DNA of 64,000 nt from Prevotella nigrescens (GTDB lineage Bacteria; Bacteroidota; Bacteroidia; Bacteroidales; Bacteroidaceae): positions 1,670,001 to 1,734,000 of the forward strand of contig NZ_CP133465.1 of assembly GCF_031191185.1 (NCBI RefSeq). Direction: 5' to 3'. The translations under genes were made by a program, and so were the position numbers. The stretch's first letter is position 1, and the number at the start of each line of letters is the position of its first letter. Under the pieces are notes generated by a model, which saw only the letters and a list, made by a program, of their open reading frames with translations, was not told the origin of the DNA and did not search any database. This document shows, piece by piece, positions 46,422 to 55,916 of this stretch.

Positions 46422-47648
46422 TTAATTAGGTGCCTGACGATAACAGAAGTATGCTATCGCTGCAAAAATTATATTTGGAATCCAAGCAGCCAATATTGGT
46501 GGAGTATTCGCATTAATGGCAAAGGTAGACGAAATAGTTTGCAATAGAATATAACTTACGCTCAATACCAGTCCGATGCCAAGATATAAACCCATTCCGC
46601 CTTTTCGTTTACGCGCAGATAACGACAAGCCAATGATGGTCAAGACGAATGATGCGAAAGACATTGCTATACGTTTATGATATTCTACTTCGTATTGTAC
46701 TACATTCTTGGAACCTCTGCTTGTTTGTTTCGAAATATAGTCGCGGAGTTCGGAAGAAGTGAATGTTTCCTGTTGCCCTTTTGAAAAAATTAAATCGGTA
46801 GGTTCCATCATTATAACAGTATCCTTTTCAGCCCCTGCCGTAATATGTTCTATCAATCCTCGTAATTTTCTGTTCTTCCAATCGGATATTTTCCAATGAT
46901 ACTTTGAATCTGCTATCGTATCATATTGAATTTCGCTGGCCGTCAGATGGTCTACAAGTTTGTTACCATCAAATTTGTCTAACGAGAAACCATATCCGCG
47001 TTTATACTTGTCATCATAGCTCTGGATATAGGCTACAGTATTCTTGGCAACCTTTAATTGTACATTTTCGGCAGCTGTATTTATCTTTGAATTAAGATAA
47101 AGAGATTTGAAGTTCATACGTATTATGGTGCCGTGTGGTATTACGGAACTGTTTAAATAATAAGTTAAACCAGCTATTAGAATACACGAAATCATATAAG
47201 GACGCAGTAAACGGTTGAACGATACGCCAGAAGCAAGCATAGAGATAATTTCAGAATTGCCCGCTAATTTTGATGTGAAGAAAATTACGGCTATGAAAAC
47301 GAACAGGGGAGAGAAAAGATTGGAATAGTATGGAATGAAGTTCGCATAATAATCGAATATGATAGCATGCCACGGAGCCTTATATTCGGTAAGTTTCGAT
47401 AAATTCTCGTTAAAGTCGAATATGATGGCTATGGAAATAATGAGAATTATTGAAAAAACATAAGTACCTATGAATTTCTTTATGATGTACCAATCCAATA
47501 AACCAACAAGATGTTTTGGGTGAAGAGCAGGTAAATAGTCCTTTAACCATTTAAGGGCCTTAATTAAAACCTTTATAAGTTGAAGATGTCTTGCAGCCTC
47601 CAACTTATTGGTTAAAATTTTTATTATCCTGTTGAATGGATTTCTCAT
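46422..47648 (-). CDS. LptF/LptG-family permease
   Basis: A 408-residue inner membrane protein of the YjgP/YjgQ family, part of the ABC machine that lifts lipopolysaccharide out of the membrane. The first span is LDWYIIKKFIGTYVFSIILIISIAIIFDF, then a second and third near 90-170; a periplasmic domain (about 180-300) follows, and three spans close the protein (SFASFVLTIIGLSLSARKRKGGMGLYLGIGLVLS). Tgt lies 9 bases upstream. Whether it is LptF or LptG cannot be told, and its partner is not in the window. Confidence 0.92.
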   Translation of the reverse strand: MRNPFNRIIKILTNKLEAARHLQLIKVLIKALKWLKDYLPALHPKHLVGLLDWYIIKKFIGTYVFSIILIISIAIIFDFNENLSKLTEYKAPWHAIIFDYYANFIPYYSNLFSPLFVFIAVIFFTSKLAGNSEIISMLASGVSFNRLLRPYMISCILIAGLTYYLNSSVIPHGTIIRMNFKSLYLNSKINTAAENVQLKVAKNTVAYIQSYDDKYKRGYGFSLDKFDGNKLVDHLTASEIQYDTIADSKYHWKISDWKNRKLRGLIEHITAGAEKDTVIMMEPTDLIFSKGQQETFTSSELRDYISKQTSRGSKNVVQYEVEYHKRIAMSFASFVLTIIGLSLSARKRKGGMGLYLGIGLVLSVSYILLQTISSTFAINANTPPILAAWIPNIIFAAIAYFCYRQAPN

Positions 47649-47657
47649 CTAATGTTG

Positions 47658-48785
47658 TTATAAACGTCGTCCTAACTTATCTATAATAGAAGACTTCCAT
47701 TGTGTAAAGTCTCCTTTTTCTATATGTGTTCGGGCATCGGTAACTAAGCGAAGATAAAAAGCGAGATTATGTATGCTTGCAATTTGCATGGCGAGTAACT
47801 CGCCAGCTTTAAATAAGTGGTGTAAATAAGCCTTTGAAGTTACAATATCTATATCACACCCATTGCTATCTACAGGTGAGAAATCAGTTTCCCATTTTTT
47901 GTTGCGCATATTCATAGTTCCCTCGTAGGTAAATAGCATTGCATTGCGTCCATTTCTTGTAGGCATGACGCAGTCGAACATATCTATGCCACGTTCAATG
48001 CCTTCGAGAATATTCTGTGGAGTGCCAACTCCCATTAAATAGCGAGGCTTATCCTTGGGCAAAATTTCATTGACAATCTCTATCATTTCGTACATCACTT
48101 CCGTAGGTTCACCTACGGCAAGTCCCCCTATAGCATTACCATCTGCCCCTTTGTCGGCAACAAATTTAGCAGCTTCTGTTCTCAAATCCTTATAAGTACA
48201 ACCTTGAACAATAGGAAAAAGACTTTGCTTGTAGCCGTATAAAGGTTCCGTTTCGTTAAAACGTCTGATACAGCGGTCCAGCCATCGTTGCGTTAATCCC
48301 AGACTTTTTTTAGAATATGCGTAATCGCTATTACCAGGAGGACATTCATCAAAAGCCATTATGATATCTGCACCAATAATTCGCTGTGTATCCATTACGT
48401 TTTCGGGCGTAAATATATGTTTAGAGCCATCAATATGACTTCTGAATTGGCAGCCTTCTTCTGAAAGTTTGCGAATGCCTGTCAATGAAAACACCTGAAA
48501 ACCACCAGAATCTGTTAATATCGGACGGTTCCAGCCATTGAATTTATGCAATCCGCCAGCAGCTTTCAATACTTCCAAACCTGGACGTAAATATAAATGA
48601 TAGGTATTGCCAAGTATGATTTGTGCCTTTACTTGTTCTACAAGTTCAGAAAAATGAACCCCCTTTACTGTACCAGCAGTACCAACGGGCATAAAAATGG
48701 GTGTCCTTATTTGTCCGTGATCGGTTGTTATCAAGCCTGTCCGTGCTTCACTTGCTCTGTCGGTACATTGAAGTCCAAACGTCAT
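47658..48785 (-). CDS. tgt: tRNA-guanine transglycosylase
   Basis: Puts the queuine precursor into tRNA wobble positions. The 375-residue TIM barrel has ARTGLITTDHGQIRTPIFMPVGT, the catalytic Asp in RPILTDSGGFQVFSL, AFDECPPGN and FDCVMPTRNGRNAM. The usual zinc site C-x-C-x2-C-x(25)-H is degenerate: the segment is NGCDIDIVTSKAYLHHLF, so only one Cys remains. It overlaps lon by 4 bases (ATGA), so lon, tgt and the permease gene form one unit. Confidence 0.95.
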   Translation of the reverse strand: MTFGLQCTDRASEARTGLITTDHGQIRTPIFMPVGTAGTVKGVHFSELVEQVKAQIILGNTYHLYLRPGLEVLKAAGGLHKFNGWNRPILTDSGGFQVFSLTGIRKLSEEGCQFRSHIDGSKHIFTPENVMDTQRIIGADIIMAFDECPPGNSDYAYSKKSLGLTQRWLDRCIRRFNETEPLYGYKQSLFPIVQGCTYKDLRTEAAKFVADKGADGNAIGGLAVGEPTEVMYEMIEIVNEILPKDKPRYLMGVGTPQNILEGIERGIDMFDCVMPTRNGRNAMLFTYEGTMNMRNKKWETDFSPVDSNGCDIDIVTSKAYLHHLFKAGELLAMQIASIHNLAFYLRLVTDARTHIEKGDFTQWKSSIIDKLGRRL

Positions 48786-51250
48786 TCCGCGTTATTTTTA
48801 TTGTTTTCTTCTTTAATTGTAAAGTCAATCGGATTTGCCACCAACTCGTCTGTCAGTGCAAAATCCCATACTTGTTGCACATTTTCTACATAGTGAAATT
48901 CAACACCAGTGCGATATTTCTCAGGGATTTCCTCTATGTCCTTGCGATTTTCCTTACACATGATAATATCGGTAATTCCTGCACGTTTTGCTGCAAGTAT
49001 TTTCTCTTTGATACCACCGACGGGAAGCACTTTCCCACGAAGCGTTATCTCTCCGGTCATGGCAGTATTCTTTCTAACTTTGCGTTGTGTCAGTGCAGAA
49101 GCAATACTTGTTGCTATTGTTATACCGGCAGAAGGCCCATCTTTAGGAGTTGCTCCCTCTGGAACGTGGATATGGATATTCCATTGTTCAAAGATACGAT
49201 AATCTACTTTCAATGATTCTATATGTGCTTTGACGTATTCAAGAGCTATAATTGCAGACTCTTTCATCACATCGCCAAGATTGCCTGTCAATGTCAGTTT
49301 TCCAGCTTTTCCTTTTGACAAAGAAGTCTCAATGAAGAGTATTTCTCCTCCGACACTTGTCCAAGCCAGCCCTGTAACAACACCTGCATAATCATTACCT
49401 TGATATATATCTCGGTAAAATGGTGGTTTCCCAAGTAAATCTTCTAAATCTGCAGGTGTAATTCTGTCACATGGCAAGGCATAGTCCACAGCTTGTTTAT
49501 ATGCTAACTTACGAAATGCCTTGTTAATTTGCTTTTCCAATTGTCGTACTCCGCTTTCGCGTGTATAACTTTCAATTATTTTCTCCAAAGCAGGTTTAGT
49601 AAACTTTAATCCTTGGTTGTGTATATTCAGACCTGTATTCAAAAGTTCTTTTGGAACCAAATGGCGTCTTGCAATTTCTATCTTTTCTTCTGTTATGTAG
49701 CCCGAAACTTCAATGATTTCCATACGGTCGAGCAACGGTTTAGGTATGGAATTAATATCGTTTGCAGTTGCCAGGAACAGAACCTTTGAAAGGTCGTAAT
49801 CTACATCAAGATAATTATCGTGAAATGCGTTGTTCTGTTCTGGGTCAAGAACTTCCAATAACGCTGATGCAGGGTCGCCATTGATTGTATTTTGCGTAAC
49901 TTTGTCAATCTCATCAAGAATGAATACAGGATTGGACGAACCTGCCTTTTGTATATTTTTTATGATACGTCCTGGCATAGCTCCGATATATGTACGACGA
50001 TGGCCCCGAATTTCCGATTCATCGTGCAGACCTCCAAGAGACATTCGGACGTATTTACGTTTCATGGATTCAGCTATACTCTTTCCGAGACTTGTCTTTC
50101 CCACTCCCGGAGGACCATACAGGCAAAGGATAGGCGATTTTAAATTACCTTTCAGTTTGAGCACAGCCATATATTCGAGAATACGTTCCTTAACTTTCTC
50201 CATTCCATAGTGGTCTCGGTTGAGTACTCTCTGTGCGCGTCTAAGATCTAAATCGTCTTTGGTAAATTCATTCCACGGAAGATTTACCATTGTCTGCAAA
50301 TAATTTATCTGGACACTATAATCGGGGCTTTGCGGATTTAAAGTGTTCAGTTTGTCGAGTTCCTTTTCGAAGATTTTCTCAATATCATCCGACCATTTCT
50401 TTTCTGCAGCCTTTCTTATAAGTTCTTTTTTCTCGGGCGTACCATCACCGTCGCCCAACTCTTCCTGGATATTCTTTATTTGTTGGTGCAAGAAGTATTC
50501 GCGTTGTTGTTCATCAAGATCTTCCCGTGTTTTGGAGCGTATATTTTGTCGCAGATGCTGAAATTGAATTTCTCTGTTCAAAATCTTCATCAATCGGAAC
50601 AGACGATCTTTTACAGAATCTTCTTTCAACAATTGTATCTTTTCCGACACACTGAAAGGCATGTTGGCACAAATATAATTGACAGAGACAACTGGATGTG
50701 AGATATTGTCGAGTGCGAATTGCGAATCATCAGGAATATCGTCACTACCCTGAATATATTCTTTCGCAGTAATCTTCATGTCGTTCACAGCCGTAATAAA
50801 CTCCTTGTCGTTCTTGTCTATCTTTTCTTCAAGCAGAGAATGTGTCTTTCCTACTGTATATGGTTTTTCTGATGTGATTTCGTCGAGCTGACAGCGCCCC
50901 AATCCTTGAATAATTGCGGTTCTGTTCTCGCCGTTTGGAGAACCTGGTATGTCGAAAACTCGTACAAGTTTTGCGTAGATACCCATGCGATGCAAATCTT
51001 TTTCCTTTGGCTCGTCTACATTACCGTCTTTCTGACTGATGACGGCAAACACAGTGTCGGGGTGTTTTTCTACATACTTTATTAAATTTAATGTAGTTTT
51101 GCGTCCTATCAATACTGGCATCAGAATGCCAGGGAACATAACAAGATTGCGTGTTATGAGAACAGGTGTTTTTCCCTCTATTTTTGTATTGAAGTCGGGC
51201 AGTTCTCCCTCGTAGTCAGCAAACATTTGTATCGAATTATTTTGTTTCAT
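48782..51250 (-). CDS. lon: Lon protease
   Basis: ATP-dependent protease of the cytoplasm. The 822-residue protein has the N-terminal LON substrate domain ([22 protein letters not shown]), the AAA+ module with [20 protein letters not shown] and FILDEIDKV, and the protease domain with the catalytic Ser in [15 protein letters not shown] and Lys in [12 protein letters not shown] charged tail ([10 protein letters not shown]) ends it. Single promoter upstream. Downstream genes tgt and the permease overlap or follow closely. Confidence 0.97.
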   Translation of the reverse strand: MKQNNSIQMFADYEGELPDFNTKIEGKTPVLITRNLVMFPGILMPVLIGRKTTLNLIKYVEKHPDTVFAVISQKDGNVDEPKEKDLHRMGIYAKLVRVFDIPGSPNGENRTAIIQGLGRCQLDEITSEKPYTVGKTHSLLEEKIDKNDKEFITAVNDMKITAKEYIQGSDDIPDDSQFALDNISHPVVSVNYICANMPFSVSEKIQLLKEDSVKDRLFRLMKILNREIQFQHLRQNIRSKTREDLDEQQREYFLHQQIKNIQEELGDGDGTPEKKELIRKAAEKKWSDDIEKIFEKELDKLNTLNPQSPDYSVQINYLQTMVNLPWNEFTKDDLDLRRAQRVLNRDHYGMEKVKERILEYMAVLKLKGNLKSPILCLYGPPGVGKTSLGKSIAESMKRKYVRMSLGGLHDESEIRGHRRTYIGAMPGRIIKNIQKAGSSNPVFILDEIDKVTQNTINGDPASALLEVLDPEQNNAFHDNYLDVDYDLSKVLFLATANDINSIPKPLLDRMEIIEVSGYITEEKIEIARRHLVPKELLNTGLNIHNQGLKFTKPALEKIIESYTRESGVRQLEKQINKAFRKLAYKQAVDYALPCDRITPADLEDLLGKPPFYRDIYQGNDYAGVVTGLAWTSVGGEILFIETSLSKGKAGKLTLTGNLGDVMKESAIIALEYVKAHIESLKVDYRIFEQWNIHIHVPEGATPKDGPSAGITIATSIASALTQRKVRKNTAMTGEITLRGKVLPVGGIKEKILAAKRAGITDIIMCKENRKDIEEIPEKYRTGVEFHYVENVQQVWDFALTDELVANPIDFTIKEENNKNNAE

Positions 51251-51277
51251 CGGAAATTCATTAAATCATTTAGGGTG

Positions 51278-51308
51278 CAAAAGTACTAAATAAAAATAAG
51301 ATAGACAA
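51278..51308 (-). promoter_or_regulatory. Promoter of lon operon
   Basis: Minus strand TTG (51306-51308), 20 bases, TACTTTTG (51278-51285), 28 bases before the lon start. No heat-shock inverted repeat is seen. Confidence 0.78.
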
Positions 51309-51507
51309 TATTTATTATATCTTTAATCTTAATAATGCCTAACTGTTGGAAGTTGCAGGGTCAATAAACTTGTGTAGGAATTTATCGTTTCAGTATGAAC
51401 TTCCAACTTGTGTCTAACTATCCAACAGGCATAAGAAGAAAGCGTCTGCTAATGTTGCAAGAAAGTGTCTAATCAAATCTGGTGAAATCACTTCACCTTA
51501 TATATTC

Positions 51508-51674
51508 AACGTGAGTTAGACGAATTTATCGGTTGTTTCTTCTTGTCTGAAACCGCTTTCACTCTCCATAAGTAGGATACGTTTATACCCCACGAGTGGT
51601 ATGCGTCTACATATCACAAGTGGGGTACAACAACACCAAATTTACAAACAATCTCAATTCGTCGAGCTCACGTT
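51508..51674. repeat. Family A repeat element
   Basis: A 167-bp element with terminal inverted repeats AACGTGAGTTAGACGAATTT and, at the right, CAATTCGTCGAGCTCACGTT. Inside are three units at a spacing of 24 that start AGTAGGATAC (51571), AGTGGTATGC (51595) and AGTGGGGTAC (51619). It lies between the lon promoter and the end of the dikinase gene. Confidence 0.85.
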
Positions 51675-51688
51675 TAGTAACGATACTA

Positions 51689-54412
51689 TTATTTATATTC
51701 CACTGCTGCTTGCGCCGCCGCCAATCTTGCAATTGGTACACGGAACGGAGAACAGCTTACGTAATTTAAGCCTACACGGTGGCAGAACTTGACAGAGGTT
51801 GGTTCGCCTCCATGCTCACCACAAATACCGCATTTAAGGTTCTTACGGGTTTTGCGTCCTTTCTCTACAGCTATTTTAATGAGTTGTCCGACGCCTTCTT
51901 GGTCGAGAACTTGGAATGGGTCTACGTCCAAAATCTTCTTTTCGAGATAACTTGGCAAGAAACTTGCAATGTCGTCGCGGCTGTAACCGAAAGTCATCTG
52001 GGTCAAGTCGTTCGTACCGAAACTGAAATATTCAGCCTTGTTAGCAATTAAGTCGGCTGTGAGTGCTGCACGTGGAATCTCAATCATCGTACCCAACTTG
52101 AACGGGATTTCAACGCCTTCTGCCTTGAAAATCTTATTAGCAGTCTTGCGAATGATAATCTCCTGATTGTCGAGCTCGTTTACGATACCTACGAGTGGCA
52201 CCATGATTTCAGGCATCGGATTGAATCCTTCTTTCTTTAACTGAACTGCTGCACCAAGGATAGCACGTGTCTGCATCGCTGTAATTTCAGGGAAAGTATT
52301 GCCAAGACGACAGCCACGAAGCCCCAGCATAGGGTTGTGTTCCGACAAAGAGTTCACACGATTGCGGATAAACTGGACACTAACGCCCATTTCTTTTGCC
52401 ATAGCTTCCTGTCCTTCCTCATCGTGTGGCACAAATTCGTGCAATGGAGGGTCGAGCAAGCGAATGTTTACTGGCATGCCGTCCATACATTTCAAGATAC
52501 CATAGAAGTCTTGTTTTTGGTATGGCAATAATTTCTCGAGCGCTTTTTCCCTACCTTCTACAGAATCAGCAAGAATCATTTCTCGCATAGCCTTAATCTT
52601 CAAGTCCTCGAAGAACATGTGTTCTGTACGGCAAAGACCAATTCCGACAGCACCAAATGTACGAGCAACTTCAGCATCGCGTGGTGTGTCTGCATTTGTA
52701 CGGACACGCAATTTAGTATATTTGTTGCAAAGTTCCATAAGTTGGGCAAAGTCGCCCGTAACTTCAGCTGCTTTTGTTTTCACCTCACCATAATACACTT
52801 CGCCTGTAGTACCGTTCAAAGAGAGATAGTCGCCTTCGTGCAATACTGTTCCGTCAATCTTGACAGTACGTTTCTTGTAATCTACAATAATGCCACCAGC
52901 TCCACTGACGCAGCATTTCCCCATACCACGGGCAACAACTGCAGCGTGAGAAGTCATACCGCCACGAGTAGTAAGAATACCCTCGGCAGCCGACATTCCA
53001 GCCAAATCTTCAGGGGAAGTTTCTATACGGACCATAATAACTCTGTGTCCGTCTGCGTGCCATTTTGCAGCATCGTCGGCAAAGAATACTATTTGTCCTG
53101 TTGCAGCACCAGGCGATGCAGGTAGTCCGCGTGTAAGAACTTTAGCTTGTGCTAATGCTTCTTTATCGAATACAGGGTGAAGGAGTTCGTCGAGTTTGTT
53201 TGGTTCGCAGCGCAGAATAGCTGTTTTTTCGTCGATTTCGCCTTCTTTGAGCAAGTCCATTGCAATCTTGACCATTGCCGTACCCGTGCGCTTGCCGTTA
53301 CGAGTCTGCAAGAACCAAAGTTTACCATCTTGTACGGTGAACTCCATATCCTGCATATCGTGGTAATGTTTCTCCAATTTGTCTTGAATGGCATTAAGCT
53401 GGGCATAAATCTCAGGCATAGCTTCTTCCATTGAAGGGAACTTTGTACGACGGATATCCTCATCGACTCCTTGTTGCTCTGCCCATTTCCGTGAACCTTT
53501 TAATGTAATTTGCTGTGGTGTACGTATTCCTGCAACTACATCTTCACCTTGTGCATTTACCAAATATTCGCCGTTGAAAGCATTTTCTCCATTACCAGCA
53601 TCGCGAGAGAAACATACTCCCGTCGCAGAAGTATCGCCCATGTTGCCGAATACCATTGCCTGAACGGTAACGGCTGTACCCCATTCTTGTGGAATGCCCT
53701 CCATCTTACGATAAAGTATAGCACGTTCGTTCATCCATGATGTAAACACGGCACAAATAGCCCCCCAAAGTTGTTCCATCGGATTAGAGGGGAAATCCTT
53801 TCCTGTCTGGTTTTTGATGGCTTTCTTGAATTCAGCAACGAGTTCCTTCAGGTCGTCAACATTCATTTCGTTGTCCAACTTAATATTGCGTTTCGCCTTT
53901 ACTTTCTGAATAATAGCCTCGAAAGGATCAATATCTTCCTTGTTTTCGGGCTTCATTCCTAAAACCACATCTCCATACATCTGTACAAAGCGACGATAAC
54001 TATCGTAGGCAAAACGTTCGTTGCCAGTTTTCTTTGCAAGACCTTCTACAACTTCATCGTTCAAACCAAGATTCAAAATAGTATCCATCATGCCTGGCAT
54101 TGATGCACGTGCCCCTGAACGCACACTTACCAATAGTGGATTTGATGGATCGCCAAATTTTGAATTCATTAAATCCTCAATGTGCTTAACGCTCTTTGTT
54201 ACCTCTGAAGTTAAGGTTTTGACAACTGCTTCTTTACCTTTTTCAAAATATTCATTACAAACATCGGTAGTAATTGTAAATCCTGGAGGAACAGGAACAC
54301 CGATTAAATTCATTTCTGCGAGATTGGCACCCTTGCCACCTAACAAGTTCCTCATGTCAGCTTTGCCCTCAGCTTTTCCGTTGCCGAAGGTATAAACTCT
54401 TTTCTCTGTCAT
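51689..54412 (-). CDS. ppdK: Pyruvate, phosphate dikinase
   Basis: Interconverts pyruvate, ATP and phosphate with phosphoenolpyruvate, AMP and pyrophosphate, a key step in anaerobes. The 907-residue protein has the ATP-grasp start YTFGNGKAEGKADMRNLLGGKGANLAEM, the swivelling phosphohistidine domain with TTRGGMTSHAAVVARGMGKCC (catalytic His), and the PEP-binding barrel with GIGLCRTEHMFF and KCGICGEHGGEPTSVKFCH. Stands alone with its own promoter. Confidence 0.98.
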   Translation of the reverse strand: MTEKRVYTFGNGKAEGKADMRNLLGGKGANLAEMNLIGVPVPPGFTITTDVCNEYFEKGKEAVVKTLTSEVTKSVKHIEDLMNSKFGDPSNPLLVSVRSGARASMPGMMDTILNLGLNDEVVEGLAKKTGNERFAYDSYRRFVQMYGDVVLGMKPENKEDIDPFEAIIQKVKAKRNIKLDNEMNVDDLKELVAEFKKAIKNQTGKDFPSNPMEQLWGAICAVFTSWMNERAILYRKMEGIPQEWGTAVTVQAMVFGNMGDTSATGVCFSRDAGNGENAFNGEYLVNAQGEDVVAGIRTPQQITLKGSRKWAEQQGVDEDIRRTKFPSMEEAMPEIYAQLNAIQDKLEKHYHDMQDMEFTVQDGKLWFLQTRNGKRTGTAMVKIAMDLLKEGEIDEKTAILRCEPNKLDELLHPVFDKEALAQAKVLTRGLPASPGAATGQIVFFADDAAKWHADGHRVIMVRIETSPEDLAGMSAAEGILTTRGGMTSHAAVVARGMGKCCVSGAGGIIVDYKKRTVKIDGTVLHEGDYLSLNGTTGEVYYGEVKTKAAEVTGDFAQLMELCNKYTKLRVRTNADTPRDAEVARTFGAVGIGLCRTEHMFFEDLKIKAMREMILADSVEGREKALEKLLPYQKQDFYGILKCMDGMPVNIRLLDPPLHEFVPHDEEGQEAMAKEMGVSVQFIRNRVNSLSEHNPMLGLRGCRLGNTFPEITAMQTRAILGAAVQLKKEGFNPMPEIMVPLVGIVNELDNQEIIIRKTANKIFKAEGVEIPFKLGTMIEIPRAALTADLIANKAEYFSFGTNDLTQMTFGYSRDDIASFLPSYLEKKILDVDPFQVLDQEGVGQLIKIAVEKGRKTRKNLKCGICGEHGGEPTSVKFCHRVGLNYVSCSPFRVPIARLAAAQAAVEYK

Positions 54413-54449
54413 AATAATAATTAACTATTTAAATCTTTTTTCGTCAGTG

Positions 54450-54481
54450 CAAATGTAACAATAATTTAGCAAAGAAACAAA
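54450..54481 (-). promoter_or_regulatory. Promoter of pyruvate phosphate dikinase
   Basis: Minus strand TTTG (54478-54481), 20 bases, TACATTTG (54450-54457), 37 bases before the start codon. Confidence 0.8.
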
Positions 54482-54885
54482 CTTTTAGAAAGGAAAATAT
54501 ATAATAAACTTGCCATTTGCTATTAATTCCTTGTTTTACTAAGTTTTATAGATTATTTAATGACAATATTATTTATTTGCAAATGACGACTACCAACGTT
54601 TCTATAAGTAGGTATTCAAAATTAAACACATATATGTTTTGTTCTTATTTTCTTTCTGCTTTACCAATATCTTAAGTCTCTTTTTGTCATTCCACCATAT
54701 CATATCAGGTGTGTAGCCCGCTACACTCCTTCTTTGAGATAGGCAAACTGACTGAAAAAATAGACTTAAATATATCAATAACTAATTATGAATACCTATT
54801 TATAAAAGCAGAAATGCTACCTTTTAGAGATAATAGAAGTTCAATGGACAACGGCTTACTTTTGCAAATGAAAAGAAGAAAAGCT
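54482..54885. other. Gene-free A+T-rich stretch
   Basis: I see no gene, RNA or clear hairpin. The open frames here are short and without a family match. The stretch separates the dikinase promoter from the family C repeat at 54886. Confidence 0.55.
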
Positions 54886-55127
54886 GTAAACATTTTTCGT
54901 GGGTGCAACTATTATTTAACTATCTATTTATCAGCGTATTGCAAAATCTGTTGTTTTACGATACGAAAGCGGCTCTTTTGCATGGTAAAACCTATTGTTT
55001 TACGTTGCAAAAGAGCCGCCTTCAGAATGTAAAAGTACACTTATTACCTTTTCACAGAATTATCTTTACAAAACCAAAGATTTTCAGCAATTTCCTTAAG
55101 CAAGAGAAAAGAAAGCCAACTGTTCTG
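54886..55127 (+). repeat. Dispersed 242-bp repeat (family C, copy 2)
   Basis: Aligns end to end with 14695-14937 in the same orientation. The middle contains GCGGCTCTTTTGCATGGTAA and, 20 or so bases on, GTTGCAAAAGAGCCGCC, which pair as an inverted repeat, so the centre can form a long hairpin. In copy 1 the corresponding parts have changed at several places but keep pairing words. Confidence 0.86.
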
Positions 55128-55167
55128 ACAAGTAGTGGCAATCCTGTCTTTTAAAATCCCCAAAGCC

Positions 55168-55205
55168 ATAAATGCCGAACTGCTTTGCAACAGTCCGGCA
55201 TTTAT
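55168..55205 (-). terminator. Terminator of the small envelope gene set
   Basis: A 15-bp stem with one mismatch (55168-55182 with 55191-55205, ATAAATGCCG-ACTG) and an 8-base loop. It stands 47 bases after the last gene of the minus-strand set and is followed by a T-containing run on that strand. Confidence 0.75.
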
Positions 55206-55252
55206 AATCGATCGTTAAGGATTTGTTAAGGAAATTTTTCAGGTGCATTCTC

Positions 55253-55546
55253 TTACCTTTTTCCTCTTTTCTTCCCGAAGAAACTAAATAGACTTGGCTT
55301 GCCACTAAAACGTCTGTAGAGTTTCCAACCTAAGATTACTGTATCGGCAACTCCTACGCCAGTAGTCATCAGACTCGAGATTTTTTTCGTCGGGGTAGAC
55401 GATTTCCGTGGATTATGGAAGACGTTATCCCATAAATTCGTAATCTGATTACTTTCTTTCGCAATGTCGGCAAGCAACTGTGCCTTCCGCAAACGAATTT
55501 CGCTCAAAGTCCTGTATACAGGTTCGTTGTCTGAATTGTTATACAT
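55253..55546 (-). CDS. Hypothetical small protein of the YtxH/holin-like set
   Basis: A 97-residue protein with an N-terminal helical stretch (YRTLSEIRLRKAQLLADIAKESNQITNLWDN), a short hydrophobic patch (ISSLMTTGVGVADTVILGWKLYRRF) and a basic end FFGKKRGKR. I do not know a family name. It is 7 bases after the holin-like gene and ends at a terminator, so it is the third gene of an envelope set. A link to the inner membrane is inferred from its neighbours. Confidence 0.78.
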   Translation of the reverse strand: MYNNSDNEPVYRTLSEIRLRKAQLLADIAKESNQITNLWDNVFHNPRKSSTPTKKISSLMTTGVGVADTVILGWKLYRRFSGKPSLFSFFGKKRGKR

Positions 55547-55553
55547 AGGGCAT

Positions 55554-55907
55554 TTACTTTGACATTAACAGATGTGCCAAAAACTTAACGAGCGGTCGCT
55601 GAATAAGCTGATGGCGGAATGAAATAATCAGAAAGAGCAGTAACAGATGGATTCCTCCAACTATGAGGAAGGCGCAAGCTAACGAGCCTACTAATGGTTG
55701 CAACGCATAAGCAACAGCGAACGAGAAGTAGATTACAGTCAAGGACAGCAAACCGACTATCGCTGTTAAAATAGCAATAGCTGTGAATAAGTGCACCACC
55801 TTTTCTATTACACTAAGCTTTACATATTCTGTTTGAAGCCCTATGTAACGTTTCAGTCGCTCTATGAGCCGTGCAAGCGTTTCTACATTATTATCGTTCG
55901 AGAACAT
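55554..55907 (-). CDS. Holin-X-like (phage holin superfamily) membrane protein
   Basis: A 117-residue protein of the putative actinobacterial holin-X (DUF1469) type: a cytosolic helix (ETLARLIERLKRYIGLQTEYVKLSVIEK) then two long hydrophobic spans (VHLFTAIAILTAIVGLLSLTVIYFSFAVAYAL and LACAFLIVGGIHLLLLFLII). Despite the name, chromosomal members are not phage genes. It lies between the YtxH-like gene and the 97-residue gene. A role in envelope stress or shape is a guess from the context. Confidence 0.85.
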   Translation of the reverse strand: MFSNDNNVETLARLIERLKRYIGLQTEYVKLSVIEKVVHLFTAIAILTAIVGLLSLTVIYFSFAVAYALQPLVGSLACAFLIVGGIHLLLLFLIISFRHQLIQRPLVKFLAHLLMSK

Positions 55908-55916
55908 ACTTATGGC

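Noticed and set aside
55554..55907. Prophage holin
   Set aside because: The two-span protein is of a chromosomal family; no lysin, tail or other phage gene is nearby.
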